Below are positions 1 to 8,043 of a stretch of 64,000 bases of DNA, in pieces; positions within the stretch are counted from its first letter, which is position 1; each line of letters starts with the position of its first letter. The position numbers and the translations under genes were made by a program. The notes under the pieces were generated by a model, which had not been told where the DNA came from, searched no databases, and worked only from the letters and a program-made list of their open reading frames with translations. The stretch is from the NCBI RefSeq assembly GCF_039555755.1, contig NZ_CP154631.1:1860001-1924000 (forward strand), written 5' to 3'. This DNA comes from Pseudomonas sediminis (lineage in GTDB: Bacteria > Pseudomonadota > Gammaproteobacteria > Pseudomonadales > Pseudomonadaceae).

Positions 1-156
1 GTAACCCTGGACTGTCGCCACCTGAGCTTCGTCGACTACTCCGCCATCGCCGCGCTGAAGACCCTGCGTGAGCGCTACGAGCGCGCCGGCAAGCACCTGC
101 GCGTGGTGCACCTGTCCGAGCGTTGCAAGCAGTTGCTCAAGCGGGCGGGCGAATAG
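1..156 (+). CDS. C-terminal end of a SulP-type anion transporter or STAS-domain protein (partial)
   Basis: The window opens inside a reading frame that runs to a TAG at 154-156. The 51 visible residues read like the end of a STAS domain: the beta-strand/loop VTLDCRHLSFVDYSAIAAL followed by a helix (LRERYERAG) and a strand (LRVVHL), the pattern found at the C-terminus of SulP sulfate/bicarbonate transporters and of anti-sigma antagonists. Because SulP proteins end with this domain, a SulP permease is the likelier parent. The membrane part lies outside the window, so substrate cannot be judged. Confidence 0.6.
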   Translation, partial: VTLDCRHLSFVDYSAIAALKTLRERYERAGKHLRVVHLSERCKQLLKRAGE

Positions 157-229
157 AGTCGCAATTGTGGCTGATACCCTTGCCTGCGGCTGATGCTGGC
201 CGCGTTCTCGCTACTGAGCGAAGAGAACA

Positions 230-258
230 TTGAAAAGTCCCTAAAAGGGAACTATCGT
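230..258 (+). promoter_or_regulatory. sigma70-type promoter of the MNT-HEPN unit
   Basis: TTGAAA at 230-235 and TATCGT at 253-258 are separated by exactly 17 bp, a good -35/-10 pair 30 bp upstream of the ATG at 288. The spacer is one arm of the palindrome at 236-273, so a repressor bound there would sit directly on the promoter. Assignment is by eye. Confidence 0.5.
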
Positions 259-273
259 TCCCTTTTAGGGACT
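236..273. promoter_or_regulatory. perfect 17-bp inverted repeat, probable tandem operator
   Basis: The arm AGTCCCTAAAAGGGAAC (236-252) is followed by four bases and its exact reverse complement (257-273). Each arm itself contains a smaller dyad TCCCT-N3-AGGGA (238-250 and 259-271); their centres are 21 bp apart, two helical turns, so two regulator dimers could bind the same DNA face. One site lies between -35 and -10 and the other just downstream of -10. The winged-helix MNT protein encoded next is the obvious candidate to bind here. Confidence 0.6.
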
Positions 274-287
274 CATTTGGGTCGCCC

Positions 288-890
288 ATGCACACTCTTT
301 CATTAAGCGAAGCGCTGTTCACCGGCACCCAGCGCAAGGTGTTGGGGTTGCTTTACGGCAAGCCGCAGCAAAGCTTCTATGCCAATGAAATCGCTCGCCA
401 TGTACAGGTTGGCAAAGGCAGCCTGATGCGTGAGCTGGAGCGTCTGCAGCAGGTGGGTATCCTCAGTATGACCCGTCAGGGCAACCAGACCCATTACCAA
501 GCCAACCCGCATTGCCCGATCTATACCGAGCTGCAAGGCATCGTGCGCAAGACCTTCGGAATCGATGCCCCGCTGCGTGAAGCACTCGCGCCGTTGGCTG
601 GACAACTGACATGGGCATTCGTCTATGGTTCGCTGGCCAAGGGTAGTGAACATGCCGATAGCGATATCGACTTGATGCTGATTGGCGATGGCCTCAGCTA
701 TGCCGAAGTGATGGAGCTCTTGCTGCCGGTCGAGGCTCAACTGGGACGCCCCATCAACCCGACGCTCTATACTCCCCACGAGTGGCAAGCCAGGAAAGCC
801 GCTGGCAACAGTTTCGTGCTGCGGGTGGCGCAGCAGGACAAGATCGAGCTGATCGGCCACGATCCGGAGGGAACCGAACATGGGCAATAA
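288..890 (+). CDS. winged-helix regulator fused to an MNT-type nucleotidyltransferase domain (antitoxin-like)
   Basis: This 200-residue protein has an N-terminal winged helix (about residues 10-70, with KGSLMRELERLQQVGIL as the likely recognition region) and a C-terminal minimal nucleotidyltransferase domain. The family motif GS-x10-DxD is intact: G114, S115, D126, D128. In MNT-HEPN pairs the nucleotidyltransferase neutralises the HEPN RNase, in characterised cases by AMPylating it. The HEPN partner follows with an 11-bp overlap. The helix-turn-helix fusion and the palindrome over the promoter suggest autorepression. In the segment GRPINPTLYT, where MNT enzymes commonly carry a third acidic residue, an Asn is seen. 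Function is inferred from domains and context. Confidence 0.75.
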   Translation: MHTLSLSEALFTGTQRKVLGLLYGKPQQSFYANEIARHVQVGKGSLMRELERLQQVGILSMTRQGNQTHYQANPHCPIYTELQGIVRKTFGIDAPLREALAPLAGQLTWAFVYGSLAKGSEHADSDIDLMLIGDGLSYAEVMELLLPVEAQLGRPINPTLYTPHEWQARKAAGNSFVLRVAQQDKIELIGHDPEGTEHGQ

Positions 891-1305
891 CGACAATCTG
901 GACAACCTGCTGCGCACGGGCGGCCTTAAGGTCGAACCGCCAGACCGCAAGGAATGCGAAGGACTGCTGCGTTCGGCCGTCGACCGCCTGCAGGACGCCC
1001 ACAACCCTGCGCTGTCATTCGCCAGCCGCTTCGACCTCGCCTACAACGCTGCTCACGCACTGGCTCTGACTGCATTGCGCCTACAGGGCTATCGTTCCGA
1101 CCGCCGCTATCTGGTGTTCCAGTGCCTGGCGCACACGCTTGCCGTCAGCAAGGCGCAAGTGCGCCTGTTTGCGCTATGCCATGACCGACGCAACCTGGCC
1201 GAGTACGAAGGTTATATGGATGTGGATGAGCCACTGCTGGCCGAGTTGATTGCGGCGACCGATGCACTTCTGCCTGAAGTACAGAAAGCCATGGCGGTAG
1301 CGTGA
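880..1305 (+). CDS. HEPN-domain protein (putative toxin partner of the MNT protein)
   Basis: This is a 141-residue, mainly helical protein. Its start ATG at 880 overlaps the end of the MNT gene by 11 bp and is preceded by GGAGGG at 866-871. The stretch RFDLAYNAAHALALTALRL resembles helix 2 of HEPN domains, and HDRRNLAEYEGY (101-112) carries an R-x4-Y arrangement (R104, Y109) where HEPN RNases usually have R-x4-6-H. This is the form I associate with SAV_6107-like HEPN proteins. Partnership with an MNT gene strongly supports a toxin-antitoxin or stress-response RNase role, but activity is unproven and the catalytic His is not obvious. Confidence 0.65.
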   Translation: MGNNDNLDNLLRTGGLKVEPPDRKECEGLLRSAVDRLQDAHNPALSFASRFDLAYNAAHALALTALRLQGYRSDRRYLVFQCLAHTLAVSKAQVRLFALCHDRRNLAEYEGYMDVDEPLLAELIAATDALLPEVQKAMAVA

Positions 1306-1322
1306 TCTACATGAGTACCTAG

Positions 1323-1349
1323 GATGGGTTGAACCTCGCGAAACCCATC
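1323..1349. repeat. imperfect palindromic intergenic repeat
   Basis: GATGGGTT (1323-1330) and AACCCATC (1342-1349) form an inverted repeat between the HEPN gene and the trpA terminator. It resembles the GGGTGGGTTA repeats near 61761 in this window. No coding potential is evident in 1306-1400. Confidence 0.4.
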
Positions 1350-1395
1350 AACCAATTCCCCGGGTATCGCTACGCTCGGCTCAGGCTACAAAGCC

Positions 1396-1434
1396 ATGAA
1401 AAAGCCGCTGGCAGATCGCTCCGTCAGCGGCTTT
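1396..1434 (-). terminator. rho-independent terminator of trpBA
   Basis: AAAGCCGCTG (1401-1410) pairs perfectly with CAGCGGCTTT (1425-1434) around a 14-nt loop. Read on the minus strand the stem is followed by a run of T (1396-1404 region). It lies 20 bp downstream of the trpA stop. Confidence 0.85.
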
Positions 1435-1454
1435 ATCGTATGCCAGAGAGCGGA

Positions 1455-2264
1455 TCAGCGCCGCGCGCCGCGCACCCCTTCGGCCAGTTCGCGGCACAGG
1501 CCGAGCACACCGTTGATGGCCTGCTGCGGGCTCTGCGCCTCGGCGATCTTGTCGATCAGCGCCGAGCCAACCACCGCGCCCTCGGCGCGCTTGGCCACTT
1601 CGGCGGCGTGCTGCGGGGTGCGGATGCCGAAACCGATGCACACGGGCAGGTCGGTGTGGCGACGCAGGCGCGCCACGGCTTCTTCGACATGATCCATAGT
1701 CGCCGCACCGGCGCCAGTCACGCCAGCCACCGACACGTAGTAAACGAAGCCGGAACTGCCGGCCAGTACGGTGGGCAGGCGGTCATCATCGGTGGTCGGC
1801 GTGGTCAGGCGGATGAAGTCGATACCTGCGCTCTGCGCCGGTTCGCACAGCTCGTCGTTGTGCTCCGGCGGCAGGTCGACCACGATCAGACCGTCGACGC
1901 CGGCCTCTTTGGCGTCGCTGATGAAGCGCTCGACGCCGTAGACGAAGATCGGGTTGTAGTAGCCCATCAGCACCAGCGGCGTGCTCTGGTTGCCTTGGCG
2001 GAATTCGCGCACCATCTGCAGCGTCTGCTGCATGCCCTGCTTGCCGGCCAGCGCGCGGATGTTGGCGAGCTGGATGGCCGGGCCGTCGGCCATCGGGTCG
2101 GTGAACGGCATGCCCAGCTCGATCACGTCGGCGCCGGCGTCCGGCAGGCCCTTGAGAATGCTCAGCGAGGTGGCGTAGTCGGGGTCGCCTGCGGTGATGA
2201 AGGTCACCAGCGCGGCGCGGTTTTCCGCTTTCAGTTCGGCGAAACGGTTCTGCAGGCGGCTCAT
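1455..2264 (-). CDS. trpA: tryptophan synthase alpha chain
   Basis: The alpha subunit cleaves indole-3-glycerol phosphate to indole and glyceraldehyde 3-phosphate and passes indole to TrpB. The 269-residue length is typical. Visible family features are the N-terminal [12 protein letters not shown] segment, [18 protein letters not shown] carrying the catalytic Glu and Asp, and the phosphate-binding glycines near VCIGFGI and VVGSALID. The start overlaps the end of trpB by 4 bp (ATGA), so the two are translationally coupled as in other bacteria. A strong terminator follows. Confidence 0.97.
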   Translation of the reverse strand: MSRLQNRFAELKAENRAALVTFITAGDPDYATSLSILKGLPDAGADVIELGMPFTDPMADGPAIQLANIRALAGKQGMQQTLQMVREFRQGNQSTPLVLMGYYNPIFVYGVERFISDAKEAGVDGLIVVDLPPEHNDELCEPAQSAGIDFIRLTTPTTDDDRLPTVLAGSSGFVYYVSVAGVTGAGAATMDHVEEAVARLRRHTDLPVCIGFGIRTPQHAAEVAKRAEGAVVGSALIDKIAEAQSPQQAINGVLGLCRELAEGVRGARR

Positions 2265-3472
2265 GCGTGTTTCTCCTGTTCGCCCATGTGGTGCATCACG
2301 GTCTGCATGTCCTTGTCGCCACGACCGGACAGGTTGATCACCATCAGGTGATCCTTAGGCAGCTTGGGTGCGCGTTTGAAGGCTTCGGCCAGCGCGTGGG
2401 CGCTTTCCAGGGCCGGGATGATGCCTTCCAGACGGCAGCACTGGTGGAAGGCGGTGAGCGCTTCGTCATCGCTGATCGGCACGTATTCGACGCGCTTGAT
2501 CTCGTGCAACCAGGCGTGTTCCGGGCCGACGCCGGGGTAGTCGAGGCCGGCGGAAATCGAGTGAGCGTCGGTGATCTGGCCGTCCTCGTCCTGCAGCAGG
2601 AAGGTGCGGTTGCCGTGCAGCACGCCTGGCGCGCCACCGGCCATGCTGGCGGCATGCTTGCCGGTATCGACGCCGTGACCGGCGGCTTCGACGCCAACGA
2701 TCTGCACGCCTTCGTCATCGAGGAAGGGGTGGAACAGGCCGATGGCGTTGGAGCCGCCGCCGATGCAGGCCACCAGTGAGTCGGGCAGGCGCCCTTCCTT
2801 CTCCAGGATCTGTTCGCGCACTTCGTTGCCGATCACCGACTGGAAGTCGCGCACCATGGCCGGATACGGATGCGGGCCGGCAGCGGTGCCGATCAGGTAG
2901 AAGGTGTTGTGGACGTTGGTCACCCAGTCGCGCAGGGCTTCGTTCATGGCGTCCTTGAGGGTACCGGTGCCGGCGGTGACCGGGATCACCTCGGCGCCGA
3001 GCAGCTTCATGCGGAAAACGTTGGCCTGCTGGCGCTCGATGTCGGTGGTGCCCATGTACACCACGCACTGCATGCCGAAGCGCGCAGCCACGGTGGCGGT
3101 GGCCACGCCGTGCATGCCCGCACCGGTCTCGGCGATGATGCGCTGCTTGCCCATGCGCTTGGCCAGCAGGATCTGGCCAATGCAGTTGTTGATCTTGTGC
3201 GCACCGGTGTGGTTCAGGTCTTCGCGCTTGAGGTAGATCTTCGCCCCGCCGAAGTGCTCGCTCAGGCGCTCGGCGAAATACAGCGGGCTGGCGCGGCCGA
3301 TGTAGTCGCGCTGGAAGTAGGCCAGTTCTTCGAGGAAGGCCGGATCGCTCTTGGCCTTCTCGTATTCAGCGGCCAGCGAGTTGATCAGCGGCATCAGGGT
3401 TTCGGCGACGAACTGACCGCCGAAGCGGCCGAACAGGCCGCGAGCGTCGGGGCCGGTGCGAAATGAGGTCAT
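2261..3472 (-). CDS. trpB: tryptophan synthase beta chain
   Basis: The beta subunit condenses indole with L-serine using pyridoxal phosphate. The 403-residue protein shows the PLP lysine in [10 protein letters not shown], the glycine-rich phosphate loop [10 protein letters not shown] and the [10 protein letters not shown] motif. It is the first gene of trpBA. In Pseudomonas this operon is activated by TrpI with indoleglycerol phosphate; trpI is normally divergent and adjacent, but here the upstream neighbour is an ABC transporter and trpI lies about 6 kb away at 9608. Confidence 0.97.
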   Translation of the reverse strand: MTSFRTGPDARGLFGRFGGQFVAETLMPLINSLAAEYEKAKSDPAFLEELAYFQRDYIGRASPLYFAERLSEHFGGAKIYLKREDLNHTGAHKINNCIGQILLAKRMGKQRIIAETGAGMHGVATATVAARFGMQCVVYMGTTDIERQQANVFRMKLLGAEVIPVTAGTGTLKDAMNEALRDWVTNVHNTFYLIGTAAGPHPYPAMVRDFQSVIGNEVREQILEKEGRLPDSLVACIGGGSNAIGLFHPFLDDEGVQIVGVEAAGHGVDTGKHAASMAGGAPGVLHGNRTFLLQDEDGQITDAHSISAGLDYPGVGPEHAWLHEIKRVEYVPISDDEALTAFHQCCRLEGIIPALESAHALAEAFKRAPKLPKDHLMVINLSGRGDKDMQTVMHHMGEQEKHA

Positions 3473-3593
3473 GGCGTGCTCCTGAGATTTGATGGGCTTG
3501 CCGCCAGTTGACGGGCATGGCCGAAGCGTCTGTCGATGGCCGCAGACTAACGCCGCAGGGGGCGTGAGAAAAGCGATAGCTTCGCTCTGACCT

Positions 3594-3608
3594 GTGAGGA
3601 AATATCAC
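3594..3608. promoter_or_regulatory. candidate LysR-type (TrpI) site upstream of trpB
   Basis: GTGAGGAAATATCAC is a dyad with arms GTGA and TCAC and fits the T-N11-A pattern of LysR regulators. It lies 122 bp upstream of the trpB ATG. TrpI is known to bind upstream of trpBA in Pseudomonas, so this is a reasonable candidate; the assignment is inference. The rest of 3473-3816 (344 bp) shows no gene. Confidence 0.4.
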
Positions 3609-3816
3609 GCGTCGATGCCGCGGCCGCTTGGCGGTGGCGCGCACCATGGCAGTCCATGCATGCACTCCTTTGCTCGCCGATGGTGCGTAATGACCCTCCC
3701 GTGCTGTGCATTTCTTGCGTCTGGCGGCCTTTTGAAGGGTTGGCATGCTTCATGCCTTTGTAAATTCATTCAAGTCACTTGAATAAATATCCATCTCTTC
3801 AAGAAGAGGCCTCGCC

Positions 3817-4662
3817 ATGCATCGCCGTGCCGTGAAAAACCTGACATTCGCCTTGGTCACCCTGCTTGCCAGTTCCCTGGCCCAGGCCGATGACCTGCTG
3901 CAACGCATCCAGCAGGCAAAACAGATCACCATCGCTACCGAAGCCCGCTTCGCACCGTTCGAGTCGGTGGAGAACGGCAAGATCGTCGGTTATGGCGTCG
4001 ATCTGATGAATTACGTGCTCAAGGATCTGCCAGACGTCAAGGTCAAGCAACTCGATCTGCCCTTCCAGGGCATTCTGCCGGGCCTGGATACCGGCAAGTT
4101 CGATTTCGTGGTCACCTCGGTCACGGTGAACAAGGCGCGCTTCGATCAGTTCGCCTTCACCGCGCCGATTGCGGAGTCCACCGTGGCGCTGCTCAAGCGT
4201 GCCGACGATGCTTCGGTCAGCAGCCTGAGCGACCTCAATGGCAAGATCGTCGGCTCGCAGAGCGGTTCCGGCCAGCTGCAGGTGTTGATGGCTTATGACG
4301 CCAAGCTCAAGGCCGAAGGCCAGCCGGGCCTCAGAGGTATTCGTGAGTACGTCAGCTTCGATGAAGCCTATGCCGACCTGGCGCTCGGCCGTCTCGATGG
4401 TGTGGCGCAGTCGTTGTCCAACCTGGGGCCGCTGATCAAGTCGCGCCCGGGCCTGTTCGTCACCCTGAATGAAATGCTCGGGCCGAAGACCTACTACGGC
4501 TGGGTCGGCCGCAAGGGCGAGGACAGCGCCAGTCTGGTCAAGCTGTTCAGCGAAGGGATCGGCCGCGCCAACCGCGACGGCACGATGAAGGCCCTGCAGG
4601 AAAAATGGTTCGGTTTCAGCATGGACGTGCCTGCTGACGCCATGCCTGAGCCGAGCATCTGA
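3817..4662 (+). CDS. periplasmic substrate-binding protein of a polar amino-acid-type ABC transporter
   Basis: This 281-residue protein has a clear signal peptide (residues 1-24, cleavage after AQA) and a type II periplasmic-binding fold of the SBP_bac_3 family: ITIATEARFAPFES, then GYGVDLM, then the GKFDFVVTSVTVNKARFDQFAFT segment typical of the amino-acid-binding group. It is the first gene of a run with two permeases, an ATPase, a carbamoylase-like hydrolase and a DUF1989 protein, so the ligand may be a ureido or carbamoylated amino-acid-like compound rather than a common amino acid. Ligand identity is inference. Confidence 0.85.
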   Translation: MHRRAVKNLTFALVTLLASSLAQADDLLQRIQQAKQITIATEARFAPFESVENGKIVGYGVDLMNYVLKDLPDVKVKQLDLPFQGILPGLDTGKFDFVVTSVTVNKARFDQFAFTAPIAESTVALLKRADDASVSSLSDLNGKIVGSQSGSGQLQVLMAYDAKLKAEGQPGLRGIREYVSFDEAYADLALGRLDGVAQSLSNLGPLIKSRPGLFVTLNEMLGPKTYYGWVGRKGEDSASLVKLFSEGIGRANRDGTMKALQEKWFGFSMDVPADAMPEPSI

Positions 4663-4672
4663 GTCGCCGCTG

Positions 4673-5329
4673 ATGAATGATTTTGGCGCTCGCTTCGCGC
4701 TCTACTGGCCGGCTTTGCTTGATGGCGCGCTGACGACCTTGTGGTTGTGCCTGGCCGGTATGCTGCTGGGCTTCGTGCTCGGCGTGCTGATCTACCTGCT
4801 GGGCAATAGCCGCAGCCTTGGCTGCGTGGCGTTCGCCAGGGTCTACGTCAGTTTCTTTCGTGGTACGCCAATGCTGGCGCAGCTGCTGTTGCTGTTCTAT
4901 CTGCCCGCCGGGCTGGGGCTGGACGTTCCGGCGCTGGTCGCGGCAGGCCTGGCCTTGGCGATGAATACCGCGGCCTACCAGTCGCAGATTCTGCGCAGCG
5001 GTTTCGCCGCCATCCCGGCCGGGCAACTGGAAGCCGCGGCGGTGTTCAGCATCAGCCGCTGGCGCATGTTGCTGCATATCCAGTTGCCGCAGGTGCTGCG
5101 CCTGACCCTGCCGGCGCTGATCTCCGAGCTGATCGACGTGATCAAGGTCTCGGCGGTGGTCTCGGTGATCTCCATCACCGACCTGATGCGGGTCAGCCAG
5201 CAGCTGGTATCGCAGACCTACCGACCGCTCGAGGTCTACCTGGTAGCGGCGCTGTTCTACCTGGCGTTGACCAGCCTGCTGGCCCTGCTCGGGCGTGAGC
5301 TGGAACGACGCTGGCAGGCCCGCAACTGA
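4673..5329 (+). CDS. ABC transporter permease, polar amino-acid family (first)
   Basis: The 218-residue membrane protein has about five hydrophobic segments. The family signature EAAAVFSISRWRMLLHIQLP is the cytoplasmic EAA loop that docks on the ATPase; the region FFRGTPMLAQLLL is characteristic of HisMQ/GlnP permeases. It begins 11 bp after the binding protein and ends at the start of the second permease, implying a heteromeric permease pair and a single transcript. Confidence 0.9.
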   Translation: MNDFGARFALYWPALLDGALTTLWLCLAGMLLGFVLGVLIYLLGNSRSLGCVAFARVYVSFFRGTPMLAQLLLLFYLPAGLGLDVPALVAAGLALAMNTAAYQSQILRSGFAAIPAGQLEAAAVFSISRWRMLLHIQLPQVLRLTLPALISELIDVIKVSAVVSVISITDLMRVSQQLVSQTYRPLEVYLVAALFYLALTSLLALLGRELERRWQARN

Positions 5330-5976
5330 TGGAGAACTGGATGAACTACCTCCCCGATTTCGGTCAGGCGTTGCTGGTCACCCTGGGCATCAGCTTTGCC
5401 GGCGCGGCCTTCGGTCTGCTGCTGGGCTTCGTGCTCAATGCCCCGCGCCTGGCCGTGCCCGGTTTCATCGGCCTGTATCGGCTGTACGTCTGGCTGGTGC
5501 GCGGAACACCGTTCCTGGCCCAACTGCTGCTGATCTACTTTGGCCTGCCGGTGCTGGGTCTGACCCTCGATGCGGTGCAGGCCAGCATCCTGGCGCTGGG
5601 GTTGTACAGCGCGGCCTATTTCGCCGAACTGCTGCGTTCGGCCTGGGCCAGCGTGCCCAACGGGCAGCTGGAGGCGGCGCGCGTGCACGGCCTCAGTGGC
5701 GTGCAGACCTTCTGGCATATCCAGGCACCGCAGGCCATGGCCTTCGCCCTGCCGCTGCTGGGCAACCAGGTGATCCTGACCATCAAGGAGAGCGCGGTGG
5801 TGTCGATCATCACCGTGCCGGAACTGACCATGACCGCCGGACAGATCGTGTCCAGCACCTTTTCCTATGTCGTGCCCTATGTGCTGCTGGTGCTTTCGTA
5901 CTGGCTGCTGACGCTGCTGGTCGGTTTCGTTGCCGCCGGGCTTGGCCGGCGTGCCACGCGCTACCTGCGAGGATGA
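5329..5976 (+). CDS. ABC transporter permease, polar amino-acid family (second)
   Basis: This is the paralogous partner of the preceding permease (215 residues, similar hydrophobicity, LVRGTPFLAQLLL and the EAA loop EAARVHGLSGVQTFWHIQAP). The ATG at 5329 shares one base with the upstream stop; an alternative ATG at 5341 would give MNYLPDF. Two adjacent permeases fit the usual SBP-permease-permease-ATPase architecture of this family. Confidence 0.9.
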   Translation: MENWMNYLPDFGQALLVTLGISFAGAAFGLLLGFVLNAPRLAVPGFIGLYRLYVWLVRGTPFLAQLLLIYFGLPVLGLTLDAVQASILALGLYSAAYFAELLRSAWASVPNGQLEAARVHGLSGVQTFWHIQAPQAMAFALPLLGNQVILTIKESAVVSIITVPELTMTAGQIVSSTFSYVVPYVLLVLSYWLLTLLVGFVAAGLGRRATRYLRG

Positions 5977-5980
5977 ATCG

Positions 5981-6787
5981 ATGAGCAACCTCCCCCTTCT
6001 TGAACTGCGCGGCGTGGGCAAGTCCTACGGCGCCAACCGCGTGCTGCAGGGGTTCGACCTCAGTGTGCATGCGGGCGAGATCGTCTCGCTGATCGGCCCG
6101 TCCGGTTCGGGCAAGACCACCGCGCTGCGCTGTATGAATTTTCTCGAGGCCTATGACGAAGGCGAGGTGTGGATCGACGGCCAACTGCTCGGTTACAGCG
6201 GCCCGGGTCGCAAACCGCGGGATCAGGACAGCCCCGCGGCCATCGCCGAGGTGCGTCGGCCGCTGTCCATGGTGTTCCAGCAATTCAACCTGTGGCCGCA
6301 CATGACCGTGCTGGAGAATGTCATGGCGCCCCTGCTGCTGGGCAAGGGCATGAACAAGGGCGAAGCGCGTGCCCTGGCCGAAAGCGCGTTGCAGCGTGTC
6401 GGCCTGGCGGCCAAGGCCGATGCCTACCCCGCGCGGCTTTCCGGTGGTCAGCAGCAACGTGTCGGTATCGCCCGGGCGCTGGCGGTGAAACCGCGACTGA
6501 TGCTGCTCGACGAGCCGACCTCGGCGCTCGACCCGGAGTTGGTCGAGGAAGTGCTGCAGGTGATCCGCAGCCTGGCCGACGATGGCATGACCATGGTCAT
6601 GGTCACCCACGAGATGAGCTTTGCCGCGCAGATTTCCAGCCAGGTGGTGTTCATGGAGGCCGGACGCATCGTCGAGACCGGCGCGCCGGGCGAGATGTTC
6701 CAGCAACCGGCCACCGAGCGCCTGAAGCAGTTTCTCAAGCCCTGGTTCAACCGCAGCCTCAGCCCGCGTGCGGAGGTGACGGCATGA
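5981..6787 (+). CDS. ABC transporter ATP-binding protein, polar amino-acid family
   Basis: This 268-residue ATPase powers the transporter encoded just upstream. Walker A is GPSGSGKTT, the ABC signature is LSGGQQQR, Walker B is LMLLDEPTSALD, and a Q-loop (VFQQFNLWPHMT) is present. The ATG at 5981, four bases after the permease stop, gives the conserved beginning (LLELRGVGKSYG); the frame remains open upstream into the permease but those residues have no family match. The end overlaps the next start by ATGA. Confidence 0.93.
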   Translation: MSNLPLLELRGVGKSYGANRVLQGFDLSVHAGEIVSLIGPSGSGKTTALRCMNFLEAYDEGEVWIDGQLLGYSGPGRKPRDQDSPAAIAEVRRPLSMVFQQFNLWPHMTVLENVMAPLLLGKGMNKGEARALAESALQRVGLAAKADAYPARLSGGQQQRVGIARALAVKPRLMLLDEPTSALDPELVEEVLQVIRSLADDGMTMVMVTHEMSFAAQISSQVVFMEAGRIVETGAPGEMFQQPATERLKQFLKPWFNRSLSPRAEVTA

Positions 6788-8016
6788 CGGCTGTACGGGT
6801 GATGAATGCCGTGCGTGGTGAACGCCTGCAGGGTTTGCTGGCAACCCTGGCCGACTTCGGCGGCCTTGAGGGCGGCGGGATGAATCGCCAGGCGCTTTCG
6901 GCGGAGGATCTCGACGCCCGCGCCTGGCTGATCGGCGAAGCCCGGCGCATCGGTTGCCGGGTGTGGACGGATGCCTGCGCCAACCTGTTCATTCGCCGCG
7001 ACGGCTTGCAAGACCTGCCGCCGGTGATGACCGGCAGCCATATCGATACCCAGCCCAACGGCGGCCGTTATGACGGCTGCTACGGCGTTATGGCCGGGCT
7101 GGAATGCCTGCTGGCCCTGCATGACCAGAATCTGCGTACGCGCCGGCCTATCGAGCTGGTGGTCTGGACCAACGAGGAAGGCAGCCGTTTCAGCCCGGGG
7201 GCCATGGGCTCCAGTGCCTTCGTCGAGCCACAGCGCATGGGTGCCTATCGCGGCAGCCTCGATGCCAATGGCATCAGCCTGGCGCAGGCGCTGGACGCCC
7301 ATGCCGAGCGTTTCGCCGACCTGCCGCTGCGCGAGAAGATCGCCGCCCATGCCTTCGTCGAGCTGCATATCGAGCAGGGCCCGGTGCTGGAGCGAGCCGA
7401 GGTGCCACTGGGGGTGGTGTCCGGTATCCAGGGCGTGCGCTGGTATCAGATTCGCTGCCAGGGCGCCTCGGCCCACGCCGGTACCACGCCGATGGACATG
7501 CGCCGTGACGCCATGCTGGAGGCCACGCGTTGCCTGCCGGCCATCGAGGCCTTGGCCGAGCGCCTGGCCGGTGCCCAACAGCGACTGACCTTCGGCCGCT
7601 GGCAGGTGAAACCCAATTCGATCAATACCGTGGCGGGCGACGTGACCTTCAGCATCGACTTCCGCCATGCCGACCCGGCCGTGCTGGAGGCTTTCGACGC
7701 CGAGTTGCCGAACTGCCTGCCCGAAGGCGCCGAGCTGCAGCCATTGTTCAGCCATCCGCCGGTTGCCTTCGAGGCCGGCATCGTCGAGCTGCTGCAGCAG
7801 GCCGCCGATGCCACGGGTGAGGCGTCCCTGAGCCTGCGCTCCGGTGCCTTCCACGATGCCATGTACCTGGCTGGGCATTGCCCCACCGGCATGCTTTTCG
7901 TGCCCAGCCGCGATGGCATCAGCCACAACCCCAACGAATACACCGAACCCTCCCAGCTCGAAGCCGGCGCCCGTGCGCTGGCCTGGAGCCTCGTCCAACT
8001 GGCCGAACAAGCCTGA
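6784..8016 (+). CDS. M20-family amidase / N-carbamoyl-amino-acid hydrolase-like enzyme
   Basis: The 410-residue protein belongs to the allantoate amidohydrolase/N-carbamoyl-L-amino-acid hydrolase group of M20 zinc enzymes. Metal-site motifs are visible: GSHIDTQPNGGRYDG (His and Asp), NEEGSRF (Glu pair), ELHIEQGPVLE (His) and a C-terminal SGAFHDAMYLAG (His). It is translationally coupled to the ABC ATPase (4-bp ATGA overlap), so it probably hydrolyses the imported compound in the cytoplasm, releasing ammonia and CO2 or an acyl group. The true substrate (carbamoyl amino acid, ureido acid, or other amide) cannot be read from the sequence. Confidence 0.8.
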   Translation: MTAVRVMNAVRGERLQGLLATLADFGGLEGGGMNRQALSAEDLDARAWLIGEARRIGCRVWTDACANLFIRRDGLQDLPPVMTGSHIDTQPNGGRYDGCYGVMAGLECLLALHDQNLRTRRPIELVVWTNEEGSRFSPGAMGSSAFVEPQRMGAYRGSLDANGISLAQALDAHAERFADLPLREKIAAHAFVELHIEQGPVLERAEVPLGVVSGIQGVRWYQIRCQGASAHAGTTPMDMRRDAMLEATRCLPAIEALAERLAGAQQRLTFGRWQVKPNSINTVAGDVTFSIDFRHADPAVLEAFDAELPNCLPEGAELQPLFSHPPVAFEAGIVELLQQAADATGEASLSLRSGAFHDAMYLAGHCPTGMLFVPSRDGISHNPNEYTEPSQLEAGARALAWSLVQLAEQA

Positions 8017-8043
8017 CCTGCCATTGCCCATCTAGGAGCGACC

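Noticed and set aside
1329..2351. 340-codon plus-strand frame opposite trpA
   Set aside because: It is complementary to trpA and the end of trpB, with no family similarity.
6169..6783. N-terminal extension of the M20 hydrolase into the ABC ATPase gene
   Set aside because: Residues before 6784 are an out-of-frame reading of the ATPase; the ATGA overlap start at 6784 gives the family-length protein.
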